From Calliopum simillimum (taxonomy: Eukaryota; Arthropoda; Insecta; Diptera; Lauxaniidae), in NCBI GenBank assembly GCA_951812925.1, contig OX638368.1:75684909-75748908 (forward strand): a DNA stretch of 64,000 bases. The letters run 5' to 3'. The first letter of the stretch is position 1. The number at the start of each line of letters is the position of its first letter. Below the pieces are notes generated by a model that worked only from the letters and a program-made list of their open reading frames with translations, was not told where the DNA came from and did not search any database. A program made the position numbers and the translations under genes. Below, one piece after another: positions 10,809-20,519 of the stretch.

Positions 10809-13800
10809 ATGGTTTTAAACTTTAGCATAAACACGCGTAAAACCAAAAAGGATAAACAAACGAAAGGGTTCTTGACATCGCGACAAAATTTACTGTCGCA
10901 ATACTGGGACAAATGTGTTGCCCTATACGAAAAACTGCTGGCTGCTGATAAATCCGATGCGGCTGTAAAAGCATATTTTGCTGACGATGACTACGATACT
11001 GTAGAATGCACATATGCAGAGACGATGGGTGAGTTAAGTGATTTAATTGAAGATCTTTTGAATTCCCATAGGTCTGTAGTAAATACAAATACAACGCAGC
11101 ACGATCAACCCACACCGGTTGCTCCACTTACAAATCTACCACGGATCAAAATGCCACCGTTTAACGGAACGTACTCACAATGGTATCCGTTCAAAGATAT
11201 TTTTAACTCCATCGTCACAGCCAACAATTCTCTGACAAACACCCAACGTCTGCAGTACCTTAAAGATAGCCTGACTGGAGATGCGCGTCATGCTCTAGAC
11301 AACATTACGACCACTGAAGACAATTTTAAGATAGCATGGGCATTACTAGAGCGCAAATATGATAACAAGAGAATAATAATTAATGCGCATCTTACAGAAA
11401 TCACTAACTTAACCCCAATCTCAAGAGAGTGTGCTACCAAACTTCGAACACTTCTTGATGGGATTTCGTCATCGGTGCGCGCATTAGAGCAATTGCAGCG
11501 CCCAGTCCAACACTGGGATGATTGGTTAGTCTTCATCACAACGCAAAAGTTAGATCCATCTACAAGGAAAGCATGGAAGCTTTCTCTCAAAACGAACTCT
11601 GAAATTCCGACATATCAAGATCTCTGCAGTTTTTTGGAGTGTCGCACCCAATCTCTAGAAATGATTCAATGCTTTGGGGAGTCAAAACCGGATCAAAAAC
11701 TACAATCGCACTCAACTCCTAAGCGCGTTCAGCCAGTACGAGGTTACCATACTACTACAATACGATGCCCTGCGTGCTCTGGTAAGCATTTACTGATGTT
11801 TTGCAACAAGTTTCGTAAACAATCACCAAATGATCGATTTAAGTTCATTGAACAAGCACATCTGTGCATTAATTGTCTACGGTCTGGGCACAATTTAAAA
11901 AATTGTTTATCTCAACGTCGCTGCCAGAAGTGCAACAATTTGCACCACACTATTTTACACGAGCACTTTGAAAAAAGCAACAACACAGATGCAGCACCAT
12001 CTTCGTCATCTGGTACTGCTCCTGTTTCTTCACATACTACTCTCCATGTGAATAACTGTACTGTTAATTCAATTATTAATTTGCCTGCGGTTTTGCTTGG
12101 TACAGCGCTGGTAGAAGTGCGATCCAAAACTGGTCATAGCATTATTTTGCGCGCACTACTGGATAGTGGTGCCGAGGCTACGTTTATAAGTGAATACGCT
12201 GCTCAACGCTTACAGCTTCCAAGAACAGCTGCTCAAATACCTATTAACGGTGCAGGTGGAAGTAAAATTGCAACAGCAGAGAGTATTGTGCAATTCACAT
12301 TGCACTCAACAAAATCAACATTTAAAAGAGAATGCGTGGCACTGGTGCTACCTCGTGTCGGAAATCTATCCCCATCTGTTAAGATTCCTTCGGAACATTT
12401 TAAAAATTTTTGGCAATTGGATCTCGCTGATCCACAACTAAATACACCAGGGAAAATTGACCTGATTTTAAACGCAGCTGATTATGCTTCTACTATCCTT
12501 AGCGAATGCAAGCGTTGCACCACTACCAATTTAATCGCCCAAAATACAAAATTGGATTGGATCTTATTCGGTGGGTTACGGTCATCGTCTAAAATTAACA
12601 TTGACTCAACCTATGATTGCTACTTCACGAGGGTCGATTTAGATCAAACTCTTCGCAAGTTTTGGGAGATCGAAGAAGTTAGTTTACAATCCACTCTCAC
12701 AAAAGACGAAAATTATTGCTTGGATTTCTTCAAGAGCACAACAAAACGTTTGCCCGATGGTCGATACTCCGTGCGCCTACCTATAAAAGAGAACGCTGAT
12801 CTTTCAGAACTCGGTCACATGGAAGTCGTGGCCAATCAACACTCGTCACAAATTGTTTCATATCTACCTCATCATGGGGTTCTTAAGGAATCAAGCACTA
12901 CTACAAAACTGAGAGTAGTGTTCAACGCATCCAAGAAAGGCTGTACAGGCATTTCGTTGAAAGACTGCTTACACGTTGGTCCAAAGCTACAAAACGACTT
13001 GACGTCCATCATGCTAAATTGGCGACGATGCCGAATCGCTTTTACTGGCGACATCGAAAAAATGTATCGTCAAATTTTTATTGATTCACAAGATGCTGAC
13101 CTTCAACGCATCATTTGGCGAAAGTCGATACAAGATGAACCAAACATTTACCGTTTATTAACTGTAACATACGGTACCAACTGCGCGCCATTCCTGGCCA
13201 TCAATGTGCTTCGTACTCTGGCACAAGACGAAAAGGAACGCTTTCCTAACGCTTCTCAGACATTGCTTAATGAATTTTACGTTGACGACGTATTATCAGG
13301 TGCAGATACAGTATCTTCTGCATTTGAAAAACGTAGAGATCTTCAAGCGCTGTTAAAAGCAGGTGGTTTCAGTTTACGAAAATTTAGTTCTAATTCAACT
13401 GAGGTCTTGCAAGATATTCATCCCGATGAACGCGAATTTGCCGGCTCATGCGAATTGAAGCTAGACGGTGAAGCCAAAGCTCTTGGAATCATATGGCAAA
13501 CTCATACCGATACTCTTGGATACAAAATTCACTTAAATTATGACCTAAATGTTTTCTCTAAGCGTCAATTGTTATCTGACGTAGCGAAACTGTTCGATCC
13601 GCTTGGATTACTAGCACCTGTTGTTATTCACTGCAAACTTTTGTTCCAGCAACTTTGGCCACTCAACCTTGGATGGAACGATTTGCTACCTGGTGCATTG
13701 CAAGAGCAATGGATGACTTTTCGAGAAGATTTACAACATCTACAAGATATACAAGTTCCTCGCTGGATAAATACATCTTTACAAACAGAAACTTATGAGT

Positions 13801-14084
13801 TACATTCTTTCGCAGACGCATCAACTTTAGCTTACGCTGCAGTTGTATATCTCAAAGTTACAACACCTCTAAAAACGCATATAAGCTTACTCTTAGCTAA
13901 AACTAAGGTAGCCCCATTGAAAAAAGTGACTATACCGCGACTCGAACTATGCGCTGCTCTGATGGCAGCAAAGCTGGTCAAAAGAGTTCAGGAAACTTTA
14001 CAACTGGAGACAATGTGGTCACTTACTTGTGGTCAGATTCCACAACTACACTTTGTTGGATACGTTCAAGTCCCGGCAAACTAA
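10809..14084 (+). CDS. BEL/Pao gag-protease-RT-RNase H polyprotein (5' part)
   Basis: The 1091-residue frame starts at the first long-frame ATG after the leader. About residues 110-300 are a DUF1759-type gag (KMPPFNGTYSQW). Residues about 318-385 form cysteine/histidine zinc clusters (CPACSGKHLLMFCNKF, CINCLRSGHNLKNC). About 450 is the retropepsin motif LLDSGAEATFIS. Reverse transcriptase follows, with DCLHVGPKLQNDL, the Asp of TGDIEKMYRQI and the YVDD box near 824. RNase H starts at SFADASTLAYAAVVYL. The frame then shifts: a single-base-type frameshift near 14035 replaces the proper RNase H continuation by an artificial tail of about 20 residues. Expression would be as one Gag-Pol precursor. 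The copy is broken, so it probably makes no complete polyprotein. Confidence 0.93.
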   Translation: MVLNFSINTRKTKKDKQTKGFLTSRQNLLSQYWDKCVALYEKLLAADKSDAAVKAYFADDDYDTVECTYAETMGELSDLIEDLLNSHRSVVNTNTTQHDQPTPVAPLTNLPRIKMPPFNGTYSQWYPFKDIFNSIVTANNSLTNTQRLQYLKDSLTGDARHALDNITTTEDNFKIAWALLERKYDNKRIIINAHLTEITNLTPISRECATKLRTLLDGISSSVRALEQLQRPVQHWDDWLVFITTQKLDPSTRKAWKLSLKTNSEIPTYQDLCSFLECRTQSLEMIQCFGESKPDQKLQSHSTPKRVQPVRGYHTTTIRCPACSGKHLLMFCNKFRKQSPNDRFKFIEQAHLCINCLRSGHNLKNCLSQRRCQKCNNLHHTILHEHFEKSNNTDAAPSSSSGTAPVSSHTTLHVNNCTVNSIINLPAVLLGTALVEVRSKTGHSIILRALLDSGAEATFISEYAAQRLQLPRTAAQIPINGAGGSKIATAESIVQFTLHSTKSTFKRECVALVLPRVGNLSPSVKIPSEHFKNFWQLDLADPQLNTPGKIDLILNAADYASTILSECKRCTTTNLIAQNTKLDWILFGGLRSSSKINIDSTYDCYFTRVDLDQTLRKFWEIEEVSLQSTLTKDENYCLDFFKSTTKRLPDGRYSVRLPIKENADLSELGHMEVVANQHSSQIVSYLPHHGVLKESSTTTKLRVVFNASKKGCTGISLKDCLHVGPKLQNDLTSIMLNWRRCRIAFTGDIEKMYRQIFIDSQDADLQRIIWRKSIQDEPNIYRLLTVTYGTNCAPFLAINVLRTLAQDEKERFPNASQTLLNEFYVDDVLSGADTVSSAFEKRRDLQALLKAGGFSLRKFSSNSTEVLQDIHPDEREFAGSCELKLDGEAKALGIIWQTHTDTLGYKIHLNYDLNVFSKRQLLSDVAKLFDPLGLLAPVVIHCKLLFQQLWPLNLGWNDLLPGALQEQWMTFREDLQHLQDIQVPRWINTSLQTETYELHSFADASTLAYAAVVYLKVTTPLKTHISLLLAKTKVAPLKKVTIPRLELCAALMAAKLVKRVQETLQLETMWSLTCGQIPQLHFVGYVQVPAN

Positions 14085-14336
14085 AAGAATTCGTGGCTAA
14101 TCGAGTTGGAGAGATTCAACAATTAACATCAACCGATGATTGGAGATATGTTCCTACTGCTCATAACCCCGCTGACTGCGCCTCTCGGGGCTTATCAGCT
14201 GTCCAACTTAAAGATTATGAGCTGTGGTGGCATGGACCCGAGTAGTTAATTTATTCCGAATCAAAATGGCCTACGATTCCTCTTCAAGTTCCTGATGAGA
14301 TTCCTGAAATGCGACCAATACAAGCACTATACAGAT
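14037..14336 (+). pseudogene. BEL/Pao RNase H continuation, frameshifted
   Basis: In the second frame the RNase H domain continues as TYLWSDSTTTLCWIRSSPGK, then YVPTAHNPADCASRGLS and YELWWHGPE, the conserved end of BEL/Pao RNase H. A TAG at 14243-14245 interrupts it, sensible sequence (PTIPLQVPDEIPEMRPIQ) follows, and another frameshift near 14333 moves to the integrase frame. The frame starts upstream of 14037 only as overlap with the previous entry. Confidence 0.88.
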
Positions 14337-14337
14337 A

Positions 14338-15972
14338 AGTAAGCCCGATTGGTTTATCATGGAAAACTACAGCTCACTAGATAGACTCCTAGCAGTTACC
14401 GCTTGGTGTCAACGCTTCATAGCCAAGATGTTACGCAAGCCTTCTGAGACTGAAACTTTTTGCCTCTGGAATGAACGGTATACAGCCCTAAAATCATGGA
14501 CAAAGCGAGTACAAAATTATGCCTTCAAACTAGAAGTATCAGCGTTGACGTTACATCAAGCTATCTCAAAACGAAGTAAACTACTTAAACTTAACCCTTT
14601 CATCGATAGCGAAGAAATTCTTCGAATTGGTGGTAGACTCACCAACGCCAACATTGCTTACAACGAATGTCATCCGATGATATTACCAAAAGATAATCAT
14701 TTCACTGACTTGGTCATCCGACACGCACATTACAAAACTCAACACGGTGGTACCCAAATCACGCTACAACACATTAGACGACAATTCTGGATAATCGATG
14801 GCCGTATAGCTGTAAAACGCATTATTCGCAACTGTGTAAAATGCTTTCGGCAATGCGCCCAGCCTTGTACACAGCTAATGGGCAATCTTCCAGCGGTACG
14901 ATGTAGCAATGCACATCCGTTTATGCATTCAGGAGTTGACTACGCTGGACCATTCCACATCCGCATGGCAAAAGGTCGAGGATATCGCAGCCATAAAGGC
15001 TACGTCGTATTGTTTGTATGCCTGGCCACAAAGGCGATTAATTTGGAGCTTGTGAGCGACATGACGTCAGAAGCCTTTTTAGCAGCTCTTAACAGATTTG
15101 TCTCCGTTCGTGGTCTTTGCTCGGATTTGTATAGCGATCGTGGTACTACTTTTATCGGAGCCGACGCTCTAATGAGAGATGAGCTTCAAGCTTTTCACAC
15201 TCAGCTTAATGCAGCCGCCTTACATGCTTCACAAGTTGGTATTAATTGGCACTTTATTCCTGCCGGTGCCCCAACTTTCGGTAGTCTCTGGGAAGCCGGA
15301 GTAAAGAGCATGAAATTTCATCTCAAACGTGTCATCAACAATTCAACTCTTACTTTTGAAGAATTTTATACTGTTCTCAAGCAGATTGAAAGAACGCTGA
15401 ACTCACGTCCAATCTCATCACTTACTGACGATCCCAGTGATCTTTCGGCGCTCACCCCAGGACATTTCCTGATTGGTAGAGCCCCCTTAGCTGTTCCTGA
15501 GCAACAACTTCTCGACATTAACATCAATCGTCTGACCAGATGGAAACAAATACGTCAAATGCACCAAGACTTTTGGCGTCGATGGTCCTGCGAATATTTG
15601 CATCAATTACAAAAAAGAAATAAATGGCACAAAACTTCGAAAAACATCGCTATCGGCCAATTAGTCCTCATCCGAGATGAACGATATCCTCCAGCCCAAT
15701 GGGCCCTTGGTCGTGTGATCGACACACACACTGGCGAAGATGGACTAATCCGAGTAGTCACCATAAAAACATCATCAACTACTTTGAAACGACCTATTAC
15801 CAAAGTTTCACTTCTTCCCCTAGAAGACAACAATAAATATTCTGATGAAGTCAACACACGTTCCTCTCATTCAACTGCCGTTGAAGATGGTGGGCGGTCC
15901 GTGTCTGAAATTTCGTCGCAGAGTTCTGGACGAGGTGGGCGGAATGTTCAAAATTCTATGCATCAACCCTGA
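14338..15972 (+). CDS. BEL/Pao integrase region
   Basis: Open in the third frame; the first Met is at 14359, but in-frame text (ISKPDWFIMENY) precedes it, so this is a continuation of pol and not a separate gene. The HHCC zinc-binding domain is at HAHYKTQHGG...CVKCFRQC. The catalytic DDE triad is visible in HSGVDYAGPF, YSDRGTTF and TFGSLWEAGVKSMK. The C-terminal DUF5641-like segment (RDERYPPAQWALGRV...LKRPITKVSLL) follows. The stop at 15970-15972 lies 28 bp inside the 3' LTR. The domain itself has no visible lesion. Confidence 0.93.
   Translation, partial: SKPDWFIMENYSSLDRLLAVTAWCQRFIAKMLRKPSETETFCLWNERYTALKSWTKRVQNYAFKLEVSALTLHQAISKRSKLLKLNPFIDSEEILRIGGRLTNANIAYNECHPMILPKDNHFTDLVIRHAHYKTQHGGTQITLQHIRRQFWIIDGRIAVKRIIRNCVKCFRQCAQPCTQLMGNLPAVRCSNAHPFMHSGVDYAGPFHIRMAKGRGYRSHKGYVVLFVCLATKAINLELVSDMTSEAFLAALNRFVSVRGLCSDLYSDRGTTFIGADALMRDELQAFHTQLNAAALHASQVGINWHFIPAGAPTFGSLWEAGVKSMKFHLKRVINNSTLTFEEFYTVLKQIERTLNSRPISSLTDDPSDLSALTPGHFLIGRAPLAVPEQQLLDININRLTRWKQIRQMHQDFWRRWSCEYLHQLQKRNKWHKTSKNIAIGQLVLIRDERYPPAQWALGRVIDTHTGEDGLIRVVTIKTSSTTLKRPITKVSLLPLEDNNKYSDEVNTRSSHSTAVEDGGRSVSEISSQSSGRGGRNVQNSMHQP
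15929..15944 (+). promoter_or_regulatory. polypurine tract
   Basis: GACGAGGTGGGCGGAA directly abuts the 3' LTR, the position where plus-strand DNA synthesis is primed. A similar GATGGTGGGCGG lies about 50 bp upstream near 15885. Confidence 0.7.
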
Positions 15973-16185
15973 AATTATGATGAGGTTGCAGCCCTGTTCC
16001 TGTTTTGACAGTTGAGTCGTCTTTCTAAACCCGCGAACATCGGTCTTGTACTTAAAATAAGTTTTGATATTAAATTGGATTCGTAAATAATAATTTGTAA
16101 TTAGAGTTTAAATATTGAATTAAAGATTGAACTAAAATTGACGCGATTTTGTTTTTATTTCAAACATTGGCATCCCTTGCGGGGA
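15945..16185 (+). repeat. 3' LTR followed by an extra primer-site copy
   Basis: The LTR proper is 15945-16166. It is followed by TTGGCATCCCTTGCGGGGA (16167-16185), identical to the sequence after the 5' LTR, before unrelated flank begins. A 3' LTR should normally stop at CA next to the target duplication. Confidence 0.85.
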
Positions 16186-16640
16186 AATAATTTTAAAGAT
16201 GTGGTATGTGTATTAAGAGTCACGGCACAAAAAATGTCTAAGGGAAAAATGGGCGGTCCCACGTCCTTAAGAAAGTATCATACCTCTGAAACTATCTAAT
16301 GCACATAGATGAGTTTTGGTGCGCATACAAATTGCATCGGAACAATTTACATTCATTGGTTTAATTGGAAATGCTCTGCCCTCCGTACAAAAGAAGGTAT
16401 CGCAACGCACACCGGGAAATGCTAGTCGCTCATAAAATTTACTAAATGTGTCGTTTATTTGAATAGTAGTGCAATTCTATATATTTTGTTAAATTGATTT
16501 TGTTAAAAATTAATAAAATTAGTTTTTAACACAAAATTATGTTAAAATATTCTAAGGTAAAATTATTGCATGTATAGTTTTTTTCAAAATCGCAGCCAAT
16601 TCTAAATAACCACTGTTTGAAGTATTCTTTTTGCATTTCC
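16186..16640. other. no gene; interior of the older host element
   Basis: AT-rich with no coding frame or repeat that I can place. By position it belongs to the inverted-repeat element that ends at 16681. Confidence 0.5.
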
Positions 16641-17033
16641 CAATAATTGAAAAAATGGAGATAGAACTATAGCGCTCTAAGGTATCGATATGTATTTAAC
16701 TAAGCATATAATGCAGCAATGTACCTTTATGCTTATTTTTGAAGTAAATAAATATTTATGAATTTTTGTTTTTTAAAAATGGCGTGAATTGCTTAATAAA
16801 ATGTACCTGCTTTAAGAAATTGTTCTTTTTAAATAAAATATCTTTGTAGAGGTGTAGTAGGGCTATATAAGTCAAAATATTAGGAATTTTTAATACTAAA
16901 TTCTGTTCTATTTACGAAGAAAACAAAATTCATACAAATCCCGAAAAATCCCGGGATCCCGGGATTCAAAAATTTCTGATCCCGAAATCCCGGGATCGCA
17001 AAAAGTCCAAAAATTGGAATCCCTAATTCTAAA

Positions 17034-17265
17034 TCAAAGCGAGAATGCATTCTCGACTTAGCATGGAGTGAAGAAAACGGCCCTAACTCTTACTTTTCAG
17101 AACAATAGTTCTTGGCAATTTTGTAGCCCAAAAAATGTTCTATAGAAAAGACCTCGTAAATGTTTTCGTACCTCTAAAACTTTAGGGGATATTCTACTTA
17201 AAGAAGTGTCAAAACTTGGTAATGCGTACATGCCGTATATACACACTGGGCCTGAATAAGAGGTA
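17034..17265. other. right flank of the hAT insertion
   Basis: No gene. CATTCTCGACTTAGCATGGA, then GTGAAGAAAAC (17046-17076), resembles CATTCTCACCGTTAGCATGG, then ATTGAAGGAAAAC, left of the hAT (7380-7412). The hAT may thus have landed in a locally repeated sequence containing GAGAATG motifs. Confidence 0.45.
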
Positions 17266-17550
17266 CATTAAGCTAGCAGAGCGAAAATGGCAGAACTGAA
17301 AAAAAAATGCCATAGTCGTAGGCTAATTTTGGGCCCACATGCCGAATTTTAGGCTCTTCATTTAAAAAAAAAAAGTTTAAGCTAGCAGAGCTATTTCGAG
17401 AAAACACATATGGGACGTATATTGAACTAAAGTAAGTAGTCAAAAATTATAGGCTAATTATAGGCTATTTAAATGCCCAATCGCCAAATAAAAAGCTTTC
17501 CATTAAAAAAAAAAGATTCTGCTAGGTTAAGTTTAAGCTAGTAGAGCGAT
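17266..17550 (+). repeat. 148-bp tandem array, first part
   Basis: Diverged units begin AAGCTAGCAGAGCGA, pass through TATAGGCTAATTATAGGCTA and AAATGCCCAATCGCCAAATA, and end in an A-run plus TTCTGCTAGGTTAAG. The last base before the LINE is in the middle of GTAGAGCGAT, and the same unit resumes at 18680. Confidence 0.85.
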
Positions 17551-18679
17551 GCACTTCAACTGCACTTCAACTTGTCTTCGTTGACTATAGCACTGCCTTC
17601 GACAGTGTTTCCCGAGAAAACATCTGGGCGTCACTGCATTGAAGAGGTATTGCCGCAAAGGCCATAAACTTAGTACGCGCACAATATGAAAGCTTTAAAT
17701 GCAGTGTGTTACACAACGGGTTGTTGTCACCGACATTCACCACTAATTCAGGCGTACGGCAGGGGTGTTTACTGTCACCATCTCTCTTCCTTATCGTTCT
17801 TGACGATATTCTAGATAAAGCTCTTAATAAGGCCAAAAGGGGTATCCAATGAAACTTTACTGAACATCTAGAAGACCTCGACTACGCCGACGACATCTGC
17901 CTCTTATCGTCCAAACATTCAGATATGCAAAACAAAATTGAAGACCTTGTCTTGGAATCACAAAAGGCTGGCCTGAAAATCAACGTATCCAAGACTAAAA
18001 GCATGAAGCTAAACGCAAGCTATGACATCACGTTTAAAGCTGGCAGTGATGACATCGGAAACGTCGATAGCTTCACGTATTTAGGCAGCATTATCTCCAT
18101 GGATGGTGGAGCAAAAGAGGATATTAACTCAAGAATAGCAAAAGCAAAAGGCGCGTTTGCTCAACTGAACAAAATATGGTCTTCATCCGTTATATCCACC
18201 AAAACGAGAGTACGCATTTTTGATTCGAATGTGAAATCGGTTTTGTTATATGGGTGCGAAACATGGCTTGTTACTGAACAACTAACGAACAAGCTGCAAG
18301 TATTCGTCAACAAATGCTTAAGGCGTATACTAAAGGTTTGGTGGCCTCGCACTATATCAAATGCCGAGCTACATCAAAAATGCAAACAGAAGGCTATAGC
18401 AAACGAAATCAAGCTGCGCAAATGGGGATGGATTGGTCACACTCTCCGGAAACCACACAGCGAAGTTTGTCGCCAGGCCCTTGAGTGGAATCCACAAGGC
18501 AGTAGAGGACGTGGTAGACCCAAAACCAACTGGAAAAGGTCGTTGGAAAAGGAAATTCAAGAATCGGGAAAATCGTGGCAAGAGATCAAAGTCATCGCAA
18601 GGGAACGTTACAAATGGAGAAATTTCATATTGGCCCTATGCTCCTCCTAGGAGTTAAAGGAGAATACATACATACATAC
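17551..18679 (+). mobile_element. 5'-truncated non-LTR retrotransposon with 11-bp duplication
   Basis: Flanked by AGTAGAGCGAT at 17540-17550 and 18680-18690, an 11-bp target duplication. The 3' tail is a CATA microsatellite (ATACATACATACATAC) rather than poly(A), as in RTE/CR1-like LINEs. Only the RT C-terminal half is present, consistent with 5' truncation during target-primed reverse transcription. GCACTTCAAC is duplicated right at the 5' junction. Confidence 0.92.
17571..18650 (+). pseudogene. LINE reverse transcriptase, C-terminal part
   Basis: RT motif A (LVFVDYSTAFDSVSRENIW), motif B (SGVRQGCLLSPSLF) and motif C (LDYADDICLLSS) are in one frame, followed by the thumb and a C-terminal block with LLYGCETW, KWGWIGHTLRK and GRGRPKTNW that is typical of RTE/CR1-like elements. 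Two in-frame TGA codons (near 17638 and 17848) stand where Trp is plausible. The last 241 residues, 17925-18650, are uninterrupted. The clade assignment is not certain. Confidence 0.9.
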
Positions 18680-18690
18680 AGTAGAGCGAT

Positions 18691-19118
18691 TTCGAAAAAA
18701 AAAACATTTTGTACTAAAGAAAGTATTCAATAATTATAGGCTAATTATAGGGTATTTAAATGCCCAATCGCCAAATAAAAAGCTTTCTATTAAAAAAAAA
18801 AAAAAATTTTTGCTTTGTTACGTTTAAGCTAGCAGAGGGATTTCGAAAAAAAAAAACATTTTGAACTAAAGAAAGTATTCATCAATTATAGGCTAATTAT
18901 AGGCTATTTAAATGCCCAATCGCCAAATAAAATGCTTTCCATTTAAAAAAAGAAAAAAAATAAAAATTCTGCTAAGTTAAGTTTAAGCTAGCATAGCGAT
19001 TTCGAAAAAAAAAACATTTTGTTCTAAAGAAAGTATTCAACAACTATAGGCTATTTATTTAAATGCCCAATCGCCAAATAAAAAGCTTTCCATTTAAAAA
19101 AAAAATTCTGCTAGGTTT
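18691..19118 (+). repeat. 148-bp tandem array, second part
   Basis: Resumes from the LINE duplication with TTCGAAAAAAAAAACATTTT and contains about three units. It is cut in the next unit at GCTAGGTTT by the BEL/Pao element that starts at 19119. Confidence 0.88.
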
Positions 19119-19339
19119 TGTTTAAACCTTCGATAGCCAGCGGAATAAAACACAATGATTATTGTGGAAAAATAAACTTTGTCCAAAAAAACCACATTTA
19201 TTCATATCACACAAAAGGCACAATAAAAGCACAACTTAACTTCACTATAGCTCAAATAATACTGATAGATTATACAAATATGAAAATACATTTTGTTGAT
19301 TCTCTGAGAAAAACTCGTATACATGGTGTATACGATACA
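19119..19339 (-). repeat. 3' LTR (left copy) of the reverse BEL/Pao element
   Basis: 221 bp. On the minus strand it begins TGTATCGTATACACC and ends GGTTTAAACA. It differs from the right copy at scattered bases and short indels, so it is older than the 9.3-kb element. Confidence 0.85.
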
Positions 19340-19382
19340 GCGCCCGCAAAAACCGGCGGGTTTTTTAATAATGATGCCCTTC

Positions 19383-19665
19383 TCAATTAATTTGCTCAGA
19401 TGGCTCGTCTGCAGTTTCGACAGACAAAATACAGATTTTCTGCACGGGTCGCTTCAATCGATTTGTTGGCGTTTGTATAACTGATATAGTTAAGTTTACA
19501 GATCCTTCCCAGAGACCATTGTGCTGGGGGAAATAATTCGCTCTTGATGCTTTAGTGATCATAAACTTCTCGCCCGTGACATTGCTCACATACCATTTTC
19601 AGCTCTTTATTCACACCAACAAAAGATGTACCATTATCGCTGCAAATTCGCTCCAAATTCACTCA
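19383..19665 (-). pseudogene. BEL/Pao integrase remnant
   Basis: Reading leftwards: RICSDNGTSFVGVNKEL (second catalytic Asp block), then in another frame FPQHNGLWEGSVNLT, which looks like the Glu block, joined without the usual spacer to IQTPTNRLKRPVQKICIL, a BEL/Pao C-terminus. There is thus one frameshift and an internal deletion. The stop is next to the left LTR, as expected for pol. Confidence 0.75.
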
Positions 19666-20519
19666 CAAGGCCTTCGTCATCAAATAAAATGCTCATAGCA
19701 AGCAATAAAAGATAAAGAAGTTAAATCTGTCATAGTATTAATGTACACTACCCGTGTCTTTAAACAAACAACATTAAATACCTAACATTTTTTATTACCA
19801 CCTACTTAACCAACCATTTAAGGACAAAATTTACCATCATAATCTAAATCTTTGTGTAAGAAAGGTTAACCATTTGGTACTGTATTATCTCTTTACGATT
19901 CAGACATTAATTTTTCTCATATTTTGCAATATATTGCACACAAATTACATTTTGCTCCATAATCATGTTCTCCAAAACCTTTGTCTCGCAAATTGCATCA
20001 GTACTTGCATAGCACCATGCATTGTCGCTCTATGAAGATTGCCAATAATCAAAAATTTGCAAACCATTTTTAACTCTCATTGAATGTCTTATCTCATTAA
20101 GCACATCTGCCCTGTTATTCTGCTGCCCACTCTTATTATTAAAAAATGGAATTCAATTGAGCTCCCTTGCTGCACATGTTTTCTTTCCTTTAGCACAGGT
20201 ATTCATTTCGCAAAGTCTCTCTCTTTTTCTTATTTCAGCAGAACTTCAATTATTCTTTTCTCATCTCTCGAAGGGCAAGCACCTGTTCCCAATTGCGCTT
20301 CGACTGTCACTCAATAGCTTTATGCCTGGCTCCATCGATAAATTTTAGCACAAATGCTAAAATATCTATAACATTCTCCAAGCTGTGCGCATTCTAAAAT
20401 CTGACAGCCCAGCCGATTGCCGAAATATATATTTGCATGTATTGATCATATTTTGATATAATGCTGAGCACATTCAATTCAGCCTACATTCTTTCTTTTT
20501 ACTCCACTCTTTTGGAGCA

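Larger units (their letters stand above)
9344..16166 (+). mobile_element. BEL/Pao LTR retrotransposon, nearly complete
   Basis: Two LTRs (9344-9565, 15945-16166) flank a primer-binding site, a leader of about 1.2 kb, gag-pol and a purine-rich tract. The domain order gag, protease, RT, RNase H, integrase is that of BEL/Pao and Ty3 elements, and DUF1759-like gag plus YVDD point to BEL/Pao. The LTR copies differ at only two positions across the repeat, so insertion was recent, yet gag-pol has two frameshifts and a nonsense codon. No 5-bp target duplication is seen: the left flank is TTCATG and the right flank, after a 19-bp extra stretch, is AATAAT. Confidence 0.92.
8715..16681. mobile_element. 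inverted-repeat DNA element split by a BEL/Pao insertion
   Basis: CTTAGAGCGCTATAG followed by TCCTATCTCCA at 8715 has a near-exact inverted partner ending at 16681 (reverse complement CTTAGAGCGCTATAGTTC and TATCTCCA). A related internal copy, GAGCGCTACTGTGCTATCTC, lies near 8882. The element sits inside the hAT and itself holds the MITE at 8985 and the BEL/Pao retrotransposon. I see no coding sequence of its own and no convincing target duplication, so its class is unknown. Confidence 0.65.
7441..17025 (+). mobile_element. hAT transposon interrupted by nested insertions
   Basis: The left end AAGGGATTTC and right end (reverse complement TAGGGATTCC) are flanked by a perfect 8-bp duplication ATTCTAAA (7433-7440 and 17026-17033), the hallmark of hAT elements. 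Both ends carry clusters of the subterminal motif CCCGGGAT (7455-7535 and 16938-17000). Transposase fragments lie at 7647-7900 and 8479-8619 on the plus strand. More than 8 kb of the span belongs to later insertions (8715-16681), so the hAT itself is short. It sits between the Harbinger relic and the 148-bp array. Confidence 0.85.
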
